Positions 39,335-50,598 of a stretch of DNA of 64,000 nucleotides are shown here, piece after piece (position 1 is the first letter of the stretch; every line of letters starts with the position of its first letter). Position numbers and translations under genes: made by a program. The stretch spans positions 4,898,001 to 4,962,000 of the forward strand of contig CASHTG010000001.1 in assembly GCA_949357655.1 (NCBI GenBank), read 5' to 3'. This DNA is from Parascedosporium putredinis (Eukaryota; Ascomycota; Sordariomycetes; Microascales; Microascaceae). The notes beneath the pieces are model-generated. The model had not been told where the DNA came from, searched no databases, and was given only the letters and a program-made list of their open reading frames with translations.

Positions 39335-39775
39335 GCTGGGGTTCATTGGGAAAAGGAACTCGGCAATGGGTATGGAGTCTTGGAAATGGATTTTGTTTTT
39401 TTATGTCTTGTTTCTTTTCTATAGCTAGGTTGAATATGGCACACCGATTGCCACTTCCTCACATGCACATATAATCCCACTTGAATGTGAAGATGTCTCC
39501 CTGCTGTGCCCAAGCAAACACCTAGGGACCGCCGCCACCTTAGATCCTAAATCGCTAAGTAGGTATTAGCATGTGAAGGAGGGGGATGAAGAGCTAGCTC
39601 TCTCTTTCCATTACCAAGGAAAGAGCGACCCCTAGAGGTCTGCTATCCTGTTTCAAGGGATAGAGGACTATCCTGATTCATTTGTATCCCTCGATCTACA
39701 GATGGACACTCCAAATCACCACTCCTTGCTCCAGTACCAGGTGCCTCCTTCCCCCTTTCTCTAATCATTATTTAC

Positions 39776-39811
39776 CTGGCTGCTAGAATGTTCCTGGCTG
39801 CTAGAATGTTG
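39776..39811 (+). repeat. 18-bp direct tandem duplication, two copies
   Basis: CTGGCTGCTAGAATGTTC at 39776-39793 is followed at once by the same 18 bases with only the last base changed at 39794-39811. It ends three bases before the TATA box of the CVNH gene, so it could be a duplicated activator site. Chance slippage is the alternative. Confidence 0.85.
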
Positions 39812-39814
39812 CTC

Positions 39815-39820
39815 TATAAA
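39815..39820 (+). promoter_or_regulatory. TATA box of the CVNH gene
   Basis: TATAAA lies 132 bp upstream of the ATG at 39952, with a CT-rich leader between them. Spacing and context fit a core promoter with transcription starting around 39845-39880 (inferred). Confidence 0.65.
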
Positions 39821-39951
39821 GTCCCCTTCATCTCTTCTTTTCACTTTCCTCTCATCCCTCGTCTTCTTCTCGTCAAAACTCTCTCCCTTCGAGATCATCA
39901 CCATTTCCCCATCAACCCACTTTCCAAAGCAACCACTCCACGACCACAAAA

Positions 39952-40815
39952 ATGCATCTCAAACTGACCAACCTTCTTGTTCTTGGCTCTGCCATCCTCG
40001 CCTCGGTCCCGCTCATGGCAGCGCAGAGGTTCGCCAAGGCGTGCGGCAACGTCAGGCTGCACGACCACAACACCCTCGCCGCCCGGTGCCGGAACAAGAC
40101 TGGTGATTACCGACCCACGGTTTTTAACATTGATGCTTGCTTTGCCAACGATAAGGGGCGGCTTGTTCGTCAGGACCAGTACGTTTTTTTTTTGTTTTTC
40201 TTTTCCGGAGTTTAGTTTCGTGTTTGCTGTTTTTTATTTCCGATGGCTATCATCGCACCACCTTGCTTTATTCTTCCTACATCGATATGGGGGCTGGGTC
40301 GTTACATGTAACATGATGAACCGATTCTAATCTTTTTGATGGGTAGTGGTCATTATTCATGGTCTTGCGACGGGTGCACCCTCGACCCTTCGGGCCCGGT
40401 CTTGATGTCCTGTTACTGCGTCGACGGCGATGACAAATGGGTCACCACCAGCATTCGCCTGAGTAAGTCCCAAAATTTGATCCAAGACCTCTTCTACTCT
40501 CCCCTCGCCCCCGCTAACGCTGAAGCGGCAGATGACTACCTGACCAACTACAACGGCTACATGTGCTGCGGCGTGGGCATCTGCAGCACGCTCGTCAAAG
40601 TGGACCAGTTCGCCATCTTGGAGAACGGAAATGACACCGCATTCGACATCTCGAAGCTGGAGCTCGAAACGGCCCCCGTTCCCCTCGACGTGCTTCTCGA
40701 TGTCACCACCTCCATGGCGTCCGCCACGATGTCGAGCCTCCCGAGCGATATTGATGGCGGTGGCTCCGTCGCTCCTACGACGACTACTTTTGTCACGCAC
40801 GCGGCCCAAGGCTAA
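39952..40815 (+). CDS. Secreted cyanovirin-N (CVNH) domain lectin-like protein
   Basis: CVNH proteins bind high-mannose glycans. Three exons are read: 39952-40178, 40347-40462 and 40532-40815 (donors GTACGT and GTAAGT). They join to exactly 209 codons with no frame error. Residues 1 to about 24 are a signal peptide (LTNLLVLGSAILASVPLMAA). The CVNH fold has two internal repeats. The first runs from FAKACGNVRLHDHNTLAARC through NKTGDYRPTVFNIDACFAND. The second starts GHYSWSCDGCTLD and runs through CYCVDGDDKWVTTSIRLNDY. Paired cysteines sit in each repeat, with extra ones (MCCGVGICS) just after. A Ser/Thr-rich tail of about 60 residues with no GPI or membrane signal ends HAAQG. Intron 1 splits the two repeats almost exactly. 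The likely role is an extracellular carbohydrate-binding protein; the target is unknown. Confidence 0.88.
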
Positions 40816-43800
40816 CTGAGCCCGTTAGGCTCACGCCAACTATGCGTCACTAAAGGGAAAGTAGTCACGCGATTTCTAAAATGGCTATGCTGCGTGAGAT
40901 GGGTGAGCAAATGTATCATGCTTCCAGGCGAGCAGGATGACTTACAAGGCTGTCAAGAACCTAGAAGGGTCGTTGGAGCGTGAGATATGGCGGTTAGCCG
41001 ACGAATAAAAGAGACAGGGATAATACAGAAAATAAATTGCAGCCTAGTTCTCTATCAATCTTCGCAAATCCTTTCGGCCGCGCTATTGTTCCGTGCTTCG
41101 CTCTCATGACATCCCCTCCCCGCTTGCCACCCTCCCGACATGAGGGATTCCACCTCGTGACCCATGTTGAATCCAGGCTCAAATGGTGACCCTATACCAA
41201 TCCATTCCTTCGGCACGGCCCGTTGTCCAGTGCCACAAAGCATAACCGCCCCCGAGGCTCGAGCACACGCCCGCCGCACCGCACGGGACGGGCACAAGCC
41301 ATATGTGACGAGGTGTTTCGAAGTGGCCCCGAATCCTTGTGGGCGGTGCCGCGAGCGGGTGTCGATCGGAGTGGAGGCTACCCCCGTTCTCATCTCACCG
41401 GATCGACTCATCGTGGTTCCACTACTATGATTGCATGATGAAAGCAACGAAAAAGGAGGGGGTGTGTAGTGTCGACTTCTCTTAAGAGGAAGGAGATTAT
41501 AGATCCACAGCAAACCAAAACCGGCCCCTGGGCTGTCATAAGAGTCACCATATACACATCCTCGTCCACACTGACTCGCGCTTCGCTCCGCGTATACTTC
41601 AACAAAGTAGGCGTCGCGGATCCTTCCGATGCGACAAGGGAGCAGAAAGGTAAAAAAGCGAAACGGTGGTGGCGCTGACCCACTTTGACCAGTCTCTCTC
41701 GATATTCGGGTGACAGGCCAGGCATGGCGGTCTGCCTTGCAGGGCTTGGCTCTCGAAACGAAACAAAAAAAGAGGAAAAAACCAGCCAAAGGAAGCCCCT
41801 CCTCCTCTTCTCCATCTACTCTCCATCCCCCCCACCCTCGCCCCCTCTTTCCCGATGGCCCCTTACATGGCAGTGCCGTCTAACGAGTGAAGGGGATACA
41901 TACGCTCATGCGACGGAAGGATCGGGGAGGTCAAAGGAGGCAGCGAGCTAATGGTCCCGCCACACCTGTGTCTTGGTGTCTTGGGGCGGAGATCAGCCCT
42001 ACGAGGCGTTTGGGGGCACGTGGCAAATCGTGGAAAGGATTATGCGCGCGGTTGTGTGTGTCCAGAAGAAGAAATACTAGACGCGACGCCAAAACTCTTT
42101 TCTTTCCAGTCCCTTTTGGCCCCCTCTTTCTCGCGGTTGCCTTCCTTTTTTCTCTTTTTTCTTCTTCTTTTGGTATTTTTGGCTTCTTCCTTGTTTTCTT
42201 TCTTTTTTTTTTTTCCTTTTCCTGTATTTGTGCCCTTCGCCACAGTCATCGACCGTGATTGCTCTGTTTTTGGTTATCGCCCTTGTCCTCAGCCACCCCA
42301 CATCCCTCGAGCGCCATCCTGCCGTTCTTCTCTGGGAACGGGTTCGAGCCACCCCGGCACGTGTGTGTTTTTGGGGCTGACCTGACGTCGCCTGTCGTTC
42401 GAGATGCGACAGCGGACGCAGCCCACAATCAATCTTCCGATTTTCCCTTTCCCTCTCGCACTGCCGGACGGAATGCGGAATACAAAGAGAGACACCAGAA
42501 CATAAACTGCTCGTTTACGCTACCGCTTACCCTCGTGACCGCCGAAACAAGACAAGAATAGGAAGTCATTTCTCCATCTAGAACTCATTGAGCAGCGCAA
42601 GATTTTGGACTCGTCTTTTGGGGGAGGGAAAAGTCCGGTTCGGCTAAGGCTTCGGCGAATCCTTCTAATGCGCCCTGCCGCACAACCCGCCCAATAGGCA
42701 ACGTATATCCCCCATCTCATTGGTGGACTCTTAGGCCCGGACGAGGGCCAGGCATACACACACGAACAAGCATCCTCATCCGCCTTTTCCCTTTTCCCAC
42801 CTGTCCCCTCACGAGTCAAACCCCCCCGCGCGCCCAACCCCCAGCACCCATCTGTTTTCTCTTTTTCTTTTTTTCTTTTCTTTTTCTCTCTTCTCTGCCG
42901 TCCCCGCACCCCAAGCAAGCAGCCCAAAAGTCCGGGACGGGCTCGGCCATACTTGAGGTGAAGGACCCGTAGAGGTGGGTATCAGATTGGTAAGAATCGT
43001 GCAGAGATCTATATTACCCTGCTTGCCGGTTGTGACGCTAGGCCATGCAATTACCAAGACGTGTGCGTGCTTCTGTGCCTCTGCATGAGGGGCAAGGTGT
43101 TGACGTGCCCGGATCCTGGGCCCATGCCCGGTGAAGCAGATGGCGGCGCGCGGGGTGGGGGAGGGCACGGCACGATGCTATGGATGAGAACTACTCTACT
43201 GGCATTCGAGAAGAGGCTCAAGGCCTCGTATCTATCTCTAGTAGTGGTCTCTCTCTGGGTCTCTGCTCCACGTGTGCGCGGCATGATGATTGGGCGCAGC
43301 AAGACAGTAATGGTTTTAGCAGACATGTCCGCGGGCGCAAGTTCCAGGGTACAAGTGATGTAGTGATGTATGAGAAACGGGTGGCACATGTCAACGGCCA
43401 TAGACGACCAATCCTCCTCAGGTGACACCTCGATCTCATCCTTTTCCGGCGCCTGCCACTAGGTCTTGGCCTCATCCTTCAGGTCCTTTCGTTCCCTTTT
43501 CTCGCCTTCAGCTCTTGGCGCCTCCCACGACCCAGATCAGAGTTGCAGGCCCATGCCGGCCCTTATTGGTCGTCCCCCATTCTAAACATACTTCGCAGCA
43601 CCCTTGGTTTCTCCATCGTTCGACGTGGGCCACGCACCTACAGATGGAGCTTTTTGCTCTTTCCCCTAGCTAGCACGTATAGATTCTACATGATAGGGTT
43701 GCAATGGGCTGCGTTGACGTGGGACAAGAAAAACCCTGAAATCGCTCCTGGTGCCACATTGGGTGTGAGCTGATGGTAGCTGACGATGTGACACAGCGTA

Positions 43801-46800
43801 CATCACAGCGGGCGGTCGCTCTAGACCAAAGAAAACCATATAGCCAACTTGGGAACCCAGGTGGAAACGGAGACGAAGACGTTTGAGGGATCTCGGGCCT
43901 AACCACACCCGATGCAGCAATGGTGTTCGTGCAAACGCTTATCATGACGCAAACCACGCTCTGATGATGCGCACGTTTTTGCCCGCCGATACACGCACCC
44001 ATCATCTCTACCCATACCGGCACGCACATACACACAACTCTCATATCCCACACGCGCGCACGTACGCATCATAGAGAAAGCAGGGAGAAGAACCCAATAT
44101 ATATATAGACGAGCGCACCTACCTCCATAAACACACCAGCACACCCCGCTGACATGTGCAGTGCATAGCTTGGTAAGTCCACTCCCGCGACGCGGGCTCG
44201 CTTGCCAGCCGAAAAGAAATGCAATGCTCACCACGTTTTCCCGTCTTCGTGGGTGAGAGGCGATAGTCGAGAGTCGAGATCCACTCCACTCGCTCCAAGG
44301 ACCGCTGGACTGGCCGTAGACCAACCTAAATCCTCCCTCCCCGCCCTTCCTCTTGCACTCTAAAACCCCCTTCCCCGCGTAGGAGATGCCGGATTTGAGG
44401 AGTGGAACACATGATCCAACGGATTCGGTCCGTCCAACTTACCGTTTGGGGAATGCGTCTACCCCTCTAGTTTTTGGCTTTCCTTGGGCAGGAAGCATAT
44501 TAGCCGCGGAGCGAGTTAGTAGGCTTTCGAAATCCCTGCCCTCTCTCCCCTCCCCTTCCGTCGTCTTGGCGAATCCCTCCAGCCGGTGTCTATGGTCGTG
44601 TTCGATTGCGCGGAAATGGTGAAACGGGGTGTCCTCTTTGGGCTTAGATAGGCGGATAAGAGGTTGGTATCGGTAAGGGAAAAAAGAAATAAAGAAATAA
44701 AAATTGGTTAAGTTTTTTTTTCTATAGTACGGCCCAGCGCCATTGTGCCGGTGAGATTGTCGAAACTGGGGTGGCGGGAATATTGATTTTACGCCCACGC
44801 TGGTTGACGCTCTCCGCCCTCTCTAAGCTCAGGACCCGGTGGTTTTGGCTCCTACGCGGGCTGCCTTTTGACTCCTTGTGTTTTAGTTCTTTTTGAGGGA
44901 GAAAGAGAGAGCGAGAGGGAGTCAAAGACAAAAGAAAATAACAAAAAAAAAAAAAAAAAAAGTGTAGCTCTTTACATCGCCCCTTTCTCGGCCGATATGT
45001 AGATTGATTGTGCACATCGCTGATCTTGGCAAAGGAGCGCTGGGTTAATCTACAAGACGCACCAGCTTGGACATGTTCGGTTCGGTGCCAACGTGACCCT
45101 CCAGCGCTCACCGTTGATCTTGATAACCAAGTTTAGACCTGGACATTTTTATCCCCCTGCCACGCACCTTCTGCTTGACTCTTGACCTCCAGTCTCTTCC
45201 TTCCTATTTTATTTTTTTCCCCTTTCCTAGACCTTGGCTCGATTTTTCTTGGGTCCCTCTTTCTCTCATTTCTTCAGTTGGAGACCTCATCGTGCGCGTG
45301 CCGTTCAATCGCTCCTGGATTAATGTAATTCCCATCCCAGTGGCTACCTCTTCCATTTCCCCACAGGGAATCTCTTCCTTGCTCACTGGCGCCAGCATCG
45401 CCAACCTGCGCCAGCTAGGCCAGTCCACGGCAGGCCGGCACTTTGCGAACAGTCAATCCTTCCTTCAGATCCCTCAACGCGCGCTCACTCTGTGCTTGTA
45501 CCCAGTCCTTTTGCATTCGTCTAATTCTTTCCATTGTTCCATTCCCACCCTCTCTCTCCCATTTCTGGGGTGTCGTTTCTTTTCTGCGCCGTACTCCCTC
45601 CCCCTGCCTTTTACCACCCCACCCTTCTCTTTTCCCTTTTGTTTCTTTCTTTTTTCTTTCCTTTTCTCTTTTCCCGTGCTTGGTATTATTCCGCTCACCC
45701 ACTGCAGCACTCAACCCAGTTCGGACGTTTTCCACCTTGGAAGGATCAGGACGGGCGGGAATGACAAGGAGAGGGGCTGTTTATTCCCACCAGCACCAAG
45801 TCTTAAAATCCTCAGCCCCCGGGCGCCGCAGCAGGGCCTTGGACTCATAAACTCCCCCTGGCCTGCCTGACTTTGGCAACCAACCCACATTAATCCCTTC
45901 CTTCGAAACATCGCACCCTGTCTAGCCACATTTTCCCATCCGTCTAGCCACAGCGCAAATAGACCCTCGCTTGATCCTTTGTAAGTCATCCCTCACCTTG
46001 AGGCGTTTTTTCTCCTTGCGCCCTATGACCCACCAACGACCAGTCCCCCAAACCACCCCCAAAAGGCTATATCTTTTTTTTGTTATGTTTTTTGTGGCCC
46101 TCTCCCTCCGAACTGCCACTCTAGAAGCTGACAAGGGGCTCTACTTCAGAAACTTGAGTGATGTCACCGGACCGTTCTTCGTGGTGCTTCTATTCTCGGT
46201 AATTGCCAAACTGCTCTCACCTCCGTGTCCGACCCCAGGCGGCCCGTGGCGCATCGTGCACCCTTCCTTCCCGCGCGCCGCATCGCCCTTCACCGCAAAG
46301 GTAGCAGAGGTAAGCTTTGCGCGCTTCAGCATTCCTGGATTTTTATTCATTCACCTTTGAGAGGGGGTGTCTTTTTCTTACTTTCCCTTTCCATCCTGCG
46401 CCTTCCAATTTCGTCGCATCTCTGCCTCTTCGGCCCCCATCCCCATCGCCCCGTATCAAGGTGCCCCAAGTGTAACCTCGCCTGGCTGTTTTTGGCTCTT
46501 GCCTGTAACATTTGAACAGGGTACACACATACACACAGTGACAAGCGCGCGCCTGGTTCCATATCCCAAAATCCGCCCTACCTTTTTAATACCATCAGCC
46601 TGGTTCCCGCCCGGGGAACCCTTGTTCAGCCGCATCGAGGAAGGGAGGCGTCGCCCAGGATTCCCTGTCTCCATCACAAGCGAACGGGTAATCCGTTCCT
46701 TCCCTTGGTTTTCTCTGCTCCCTCGAGAGATAGAGAGATCACACACCTCAGAGGAATTATTACCGCTCCTCTTATACTTGGCGCTCCTGGCGTCACTCGC

Positions 46801-46850
46801 TGATCCACCCCCAATCTACGTGATATAAAAGGTCCTCCCGAGCCGCCACG
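40816..46850. other. Long gene-poor stretch (6 kb)
   Basis: No supported gene. Pyrimidine-rich patches occur around 42100-42230, 42830-42900 and 45590-45690 (plus strand), and there is a 19-base A run at about 44942-44961. A TATAAAA at 46824-46830 lies just before the orphan gene but only 21 bases from its proposed ATG, which is too close to act as its TATA box unless the true start lies further downstream. Confidence 0.5.
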
Positions 46851-47770
46851 ATGGCGACCTCCAATTTGGCCTCGGCCATGGCGGCCTGAATCGAACAAGG
46901 ATCTTTAACAGCTCTACCGGACAAGAAGTATCGCAGCCACCTTTGCCTCCTTTGTCGCCCAAGGAAATTTCGGTCAATTCAACCTCCCCTGGGAGCTACC
47001 CTGGAGCCTACCTTTTACGCCGTTTACGCCTCAGCCGACGAAGCCGTGGTATACCCTTATGTCTTCTCGGGGAAGCAGCAGGGAGTCGGGGGAAGCAGTG
47101 CCAACAAGGGCAGCAGTTCAAGACATTCCAAGGAGCGCATGTGAGTTGCCTCGTCCCGCGTGTCACCACTTTAGCGGGCACTACTAACCTTTGGCTTTTC
47201 AAGAAATCCGTGCGTAAACTCATCGAGTCCCTCGAAACCCACCGAGTCAACACCCTTACCGAGCTGTGCCGCATCGAGCGGTTTGCCGCCTCTTGCGATC
47301 GCGAGGAAGATGCCCGCGCCTTCCAGGGCCCTATGACCGCCGCTTGGGATTACTACGTCTCCAGCAACCAGTTTCTCACCGAACTCCGCGGCCTCACCCG
47401 GGACTATCCCATCTGCTCGGCCATCATCTACGCCGCCGAGATGAGGGTGCGCAGCGACCCGGACTCGAATCGTAGCTGGAACCTCGCCTGGCTCCTCTTG
47501 AGAAAGATGATTAGCGAGTGAGTTGGCCCATTCCCCCCTCTAGGCCCCTTAAAGCCCCTCGGGCGTTACATTGCGTACTGACCCCCGGCTTTCTGCAGTG
47601 ATCTCGTTGCCAGCTATGCGTCCATTGAGGCGGCCAAGCCCGAAATGTGGGGAGATATGAATCCTACCGATGACGAAATCCAACAACTTGCCGCCTGCTT
47701 CGAGTACGAGTGGAATCGCGCAGTCACCACCATGCTGCGTCACTGGGCCGCGTCCCCGCGGTGGTGTTAA
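46851..47770 (+). CDS. Unrecognised (orphan) protein, about 259 residues
   Basis: Function unknown; no family recognised. Three exons: 46851-47140, 47204-47517 and 47599-47770. Intron 1 has GTGAGT, a CTAAC branch point and CAAG end; intron 2 has GTGAGT and CTGCAG. Exons 2 and 3 are solid: they start KSVRKLIESLETHRVNTLTE, contain two cysteines in CRIERFAASC, the segment MTAAWDYYVSSNQFLTEL, and end ASPRWC. Exon 1 is less sure. It starts MATSNLASAMAA and needs about four lost bases (near 46886, between 46915 and 46945, near 47005, and at the splice donor at 47140) to join NRTRIFNSSTGQEVS, FASFVAQGNFGQFNLPWEL and TFYAVYASADEAVVYPYVFS. With four bases restored the total is exactly 260 codons. No signal peptide or membrane span is visible. 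The protein is probably soluble and helical in its second half. Confidence 0.6.
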
Positions 47771-48841
47771 TCACGGAAGGTCTAGGGAGAAGAGAGGGTT
47801 TGGCAGCGACACAAAAGAGCATGGTTCGGTGTATCATGACACGAGATTCCTCATTGCATGTTGGCCGGAGTTTTAGGGTTTTTTATCTTTTCTCTTTCCC
47901 TTGCCTTTTCTTTGCCTTTTGATTTTTGATTTTTTTTTTTGATCTTTTGTTTGCAGGTTTCTGGGAGGAGATTGCTAATTTGTCCTGTCTACGTTTTTGT
48001 CTTTTTGATACGCTCTCTCGTTCAATGTTCTGTTTTGTTGTTCTTCACGGAGTTCTGCGGCGTTGGAGTCGGGCGTGATTGGGAGTTGCCAGCAAGGTCG
48101 CCGGCATTCATGTATGGGCATTTCATGTCATGTTCCTTTGAAACGAAGACGAAGAGAAGTCAGTCAGCACACGACTCGCCACGGTAATAATGCGCTAGAG
48201 TTTCTTTACAATGAAAAAAACGTTCTCCTCAGTACAAGTTTCTACTGCGAAGAAATCAAGTGAAGGGGGCCAGGTTCACGGGTTCTCCAGTGTTAATCGA
48301 AATCGCGCCGCGATCCGTGTTCAACCGCCGTGGACTTAGCTGTAGCATAAATATTCCATTCATCTTCAGTCCAGCCTACATCACGCTAGGACATGCAGCA
48401 TGCGGAACTTTGACCTCCTCGTCCCGCCAACACCGTTCTATTTTGTATTCGGTTTGGCTTCGGGGAGGAGGACCAGGCTCCAGCCTGGTGCTCAGCTGGA
48501 ATGCGCCTCGAAAGAATTAAGACTCCGAACCCCTAGATTGACGCGACAAAGTGGTTTAGCTCGAGCAGGGTCCTGCGGGTTGTTCATGTCGCCAGCCAAT
48601 ATCATGGAGCCACTGACATCCAGCTGAAGCCCGTCTCGAAGAATCGTCCCCATGCAAAACGGTTATTATTCCTTCCTCATCCCTTTATTTCTTGGAGAAT
48701 TTACAACATGATATTTTATTTTTCTTTGCAACAACACCATTTCTTTTCCTCCTCGGTCACTCTATGAAGCGGTATCTGGTGGCATCGTTTTAACAGCACC
48801 GCCCAACTCACCTCGAGGCATTGAACTTGCTTCCTCTCTCA
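47771..48841. other. Intergenic stretch
   Basis: No gene is seen. T-rich sequence at about 47880-47960 follows the orphan gene and may be its 3' untranslated region. The last 200 bases are the upstream region of the membrane-protein gene. Confidence 0.5.
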
Positions 48842-50289
48842 ATGGGCTACCGCCCGACTGTTCTCCTTTTGAGCTGGGCGCTCCTCGCTTCCGTGCAATG
48901 CGCATCCGTCCCCGCGTCAGAAATCCCCAATCTCCCGCACGACCAACACGTGGGCTGGGTAACCCCTCCCCAACAACGAGGCACGATCAACATCATCTGG
49001 GAGTGCTTGTCCGTCCTCCTCATCTGCTCCTACCAATGCTTCCACCTCAACATCCCCAGCTACGAAGAGATGAATGATGGATGGCACAGCGTGTACGACA
49101 TACCCTATTGGCCGCAAAAACATGGCCGGCGCAAGATGTTGCGCAGGATACGGTGGATGGCCATCATCATCGTGGCGCCCGAGGTCGGCGTAGGCTTGGC
49201 CGCGAACGAATTCTTGAAAGCTCGTCGCACACTAAAAGAAGCGAGAAAGACCCTCGATACCTTGGCCAAGTATTCTGATCGAGCCCCGGAAGACGTCTGT
49301 TGGTATCTGAGCGAGAATCTTACCCTGACGCATGCATTCTACGCCAACATGGGCGGTTTAGCGTGGGATAACTCCGCGTCCCGTATGGCCCTGACCCTAG
49401 ATAACTACGGTACGTCTTTCCTATAATACTTGGTTCATCTCTTATGAGGAGACCTCCCTTCCTTGTCGCGGCAAGGGCTTTCGCTTCTAATCAAGCCGGA
49501 TTCAGTCAAGGCAATGGCCACCTGCAGCCCCGCCGAGCGTAAGCAGTATTTCTTTTCGAAAGCCGACGTCGATACCTTTGCCAAATCCGACGCGTTTGCC
49601 AAGGTATTCGCAGTGGTGCAATCGTCCTGGTTAGTCGTAAAATGCATCACCCGCTACTCTGCCGGCCTGGAGAGCGCCCAGCTCGAGCTGTGCACGGCGG
49701 CTTACGTGCTCTGCGCCATCATGATGTACGCCCTGTGGTGGCATAAGCCTTATGGCGCGGAACACGTTTGGGTGCTACCCGAGACCGTGATCCCGAGCGG
49801 AATCGCAAATATCAAGAACTACCTCGGAAACCAAGGCCGATGGGAGAGGATCCCGACTAGTTCGGAAACTATCCAGACCGGCATGGTTCGGATCAGCCTG
49901 GACGAGAGCGGAGGCGACGCGTCGGATGACCGACTCACCGCGGGGCTTTTCCACGTAGTGGCGGCCGGGTTTGGGGCACTGCACCTCGTCGCCTGGAATT
50001 GGGCGTTCCCCACGGAGATCGCGAGGTGGCTGTGGAGGGGTTCGCTCTAGGATCAACGGCCATCGGCCCCACCGTTGTGATCCTGGGCTTTTTCTTGGAT
50101 CGAACCCCGGACCCGCCGACACCTTCGATCTCGCGCGAAATAGTGACCTGGATGATGGTGGTTTGCTTTTTCGTGTACCTGATATATCGTATAGGGACAC
50201 TGGTACTGGTGCTTTGGTGCCTGACTATCACGCCGGCTGGAGCCTATCCGACAGTCTCGTGGACAGATTACCTGCCTGTCGTTTCTTGA
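48842..50289 (+). CDS. Multi-pass membrane protein of an uncharacterised ascomycete family
   Basis: Function unknown. Two exons, 48842-49409 and 49476-50289, flank a 66-bp intron (GTACGT..CAAG). One lost base in the G4 run near 50037 makes 461 codons. A cleavable signal peptide is likely (residues 1 to about 20, LLLSWALLASVQC). Spans are seen at GTINIIWECLSVLLICSYQC (followed by FHLNIP), WMAIIIVAPEVGVGLAANE, SWLVVKCITRY, LCTAAYVLCAIMMYALWW, FHVVAAGFGALHLVAWNW, STAIGPTVVILGFFL and MMVVCFFVYLIYRIGTLVLV. The short signature of Trp-x-Cys-Leu-Ser plus His-Leu-Asn-x-Pro in the first span is, from memory, typical of a large fungal family of integral membrane proteins without an assigned role. Without the frame correction the protein would end at WRGSL and lose its last two spans. 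It is convergent with the alpha/beta hydrolase gene, with 309 bp between the stop codons. Confidence 0.8.
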
Positions 50290-50598
50290 CGGCAGAACTC
50301 TCTACGACGTATTCGTCGAAGTGAGTTTGCAGTTTTAGAGCTCTATATAGGCGGGATCCGCATAGGTCATGGTGGTAAGAGAATCGAATCCTGCTGCTTA
50401 AGAAAATGAGGATTATTTTGAATCTGGGCTGACGTCTAATATCAACATTTACAGGCTGGGAACGCTGACTACGGTTTGCCAAGTCGTGGACGTAAAGCAA
50501 CAGAATATATAGGCTCAACCCAATGGGACATGAATAGTATGGCATCGTTTCTAGCCCGGATGGTACAAGATGAATCGGAAAGTTTGAAAATGCGCCTA
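50290..50598. other. Convergent intergenic gap
   Basis: The 309 bp between the stop codons of two convergent genes. It must hold both polyadenylation regions, which may overlap. No gene is seen. Confidence 0.6.

Larger units (their letters stand above)
39335..39951. other. Intergenic region and promoter of the CVNH gene
   Basis: Holds the 3' end of the GH3 transcript and the promoter of the lectin gene. The tandem 18-bp repeat and TATA box are listed separately. From about 39830 to the ATG the sequence is CT-rich, as expected for a fungal 5' leader. Confidence 0.65.

Noticed and set aside
46070..46360. A plus-strand frame with hydrophobic segments upstream of the orphan gene
   Set aside because: Pyrimidine-rich sequence gives hydrophobic residues by composition, and no splice pattern links it to the gene.
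46824..46830. TATAAAA as the promoter of the orphan gene
   Set aside because: It is only 21 bases from the proposed ATG, too close for a normal transcription start, so it is not listed as a promoter.
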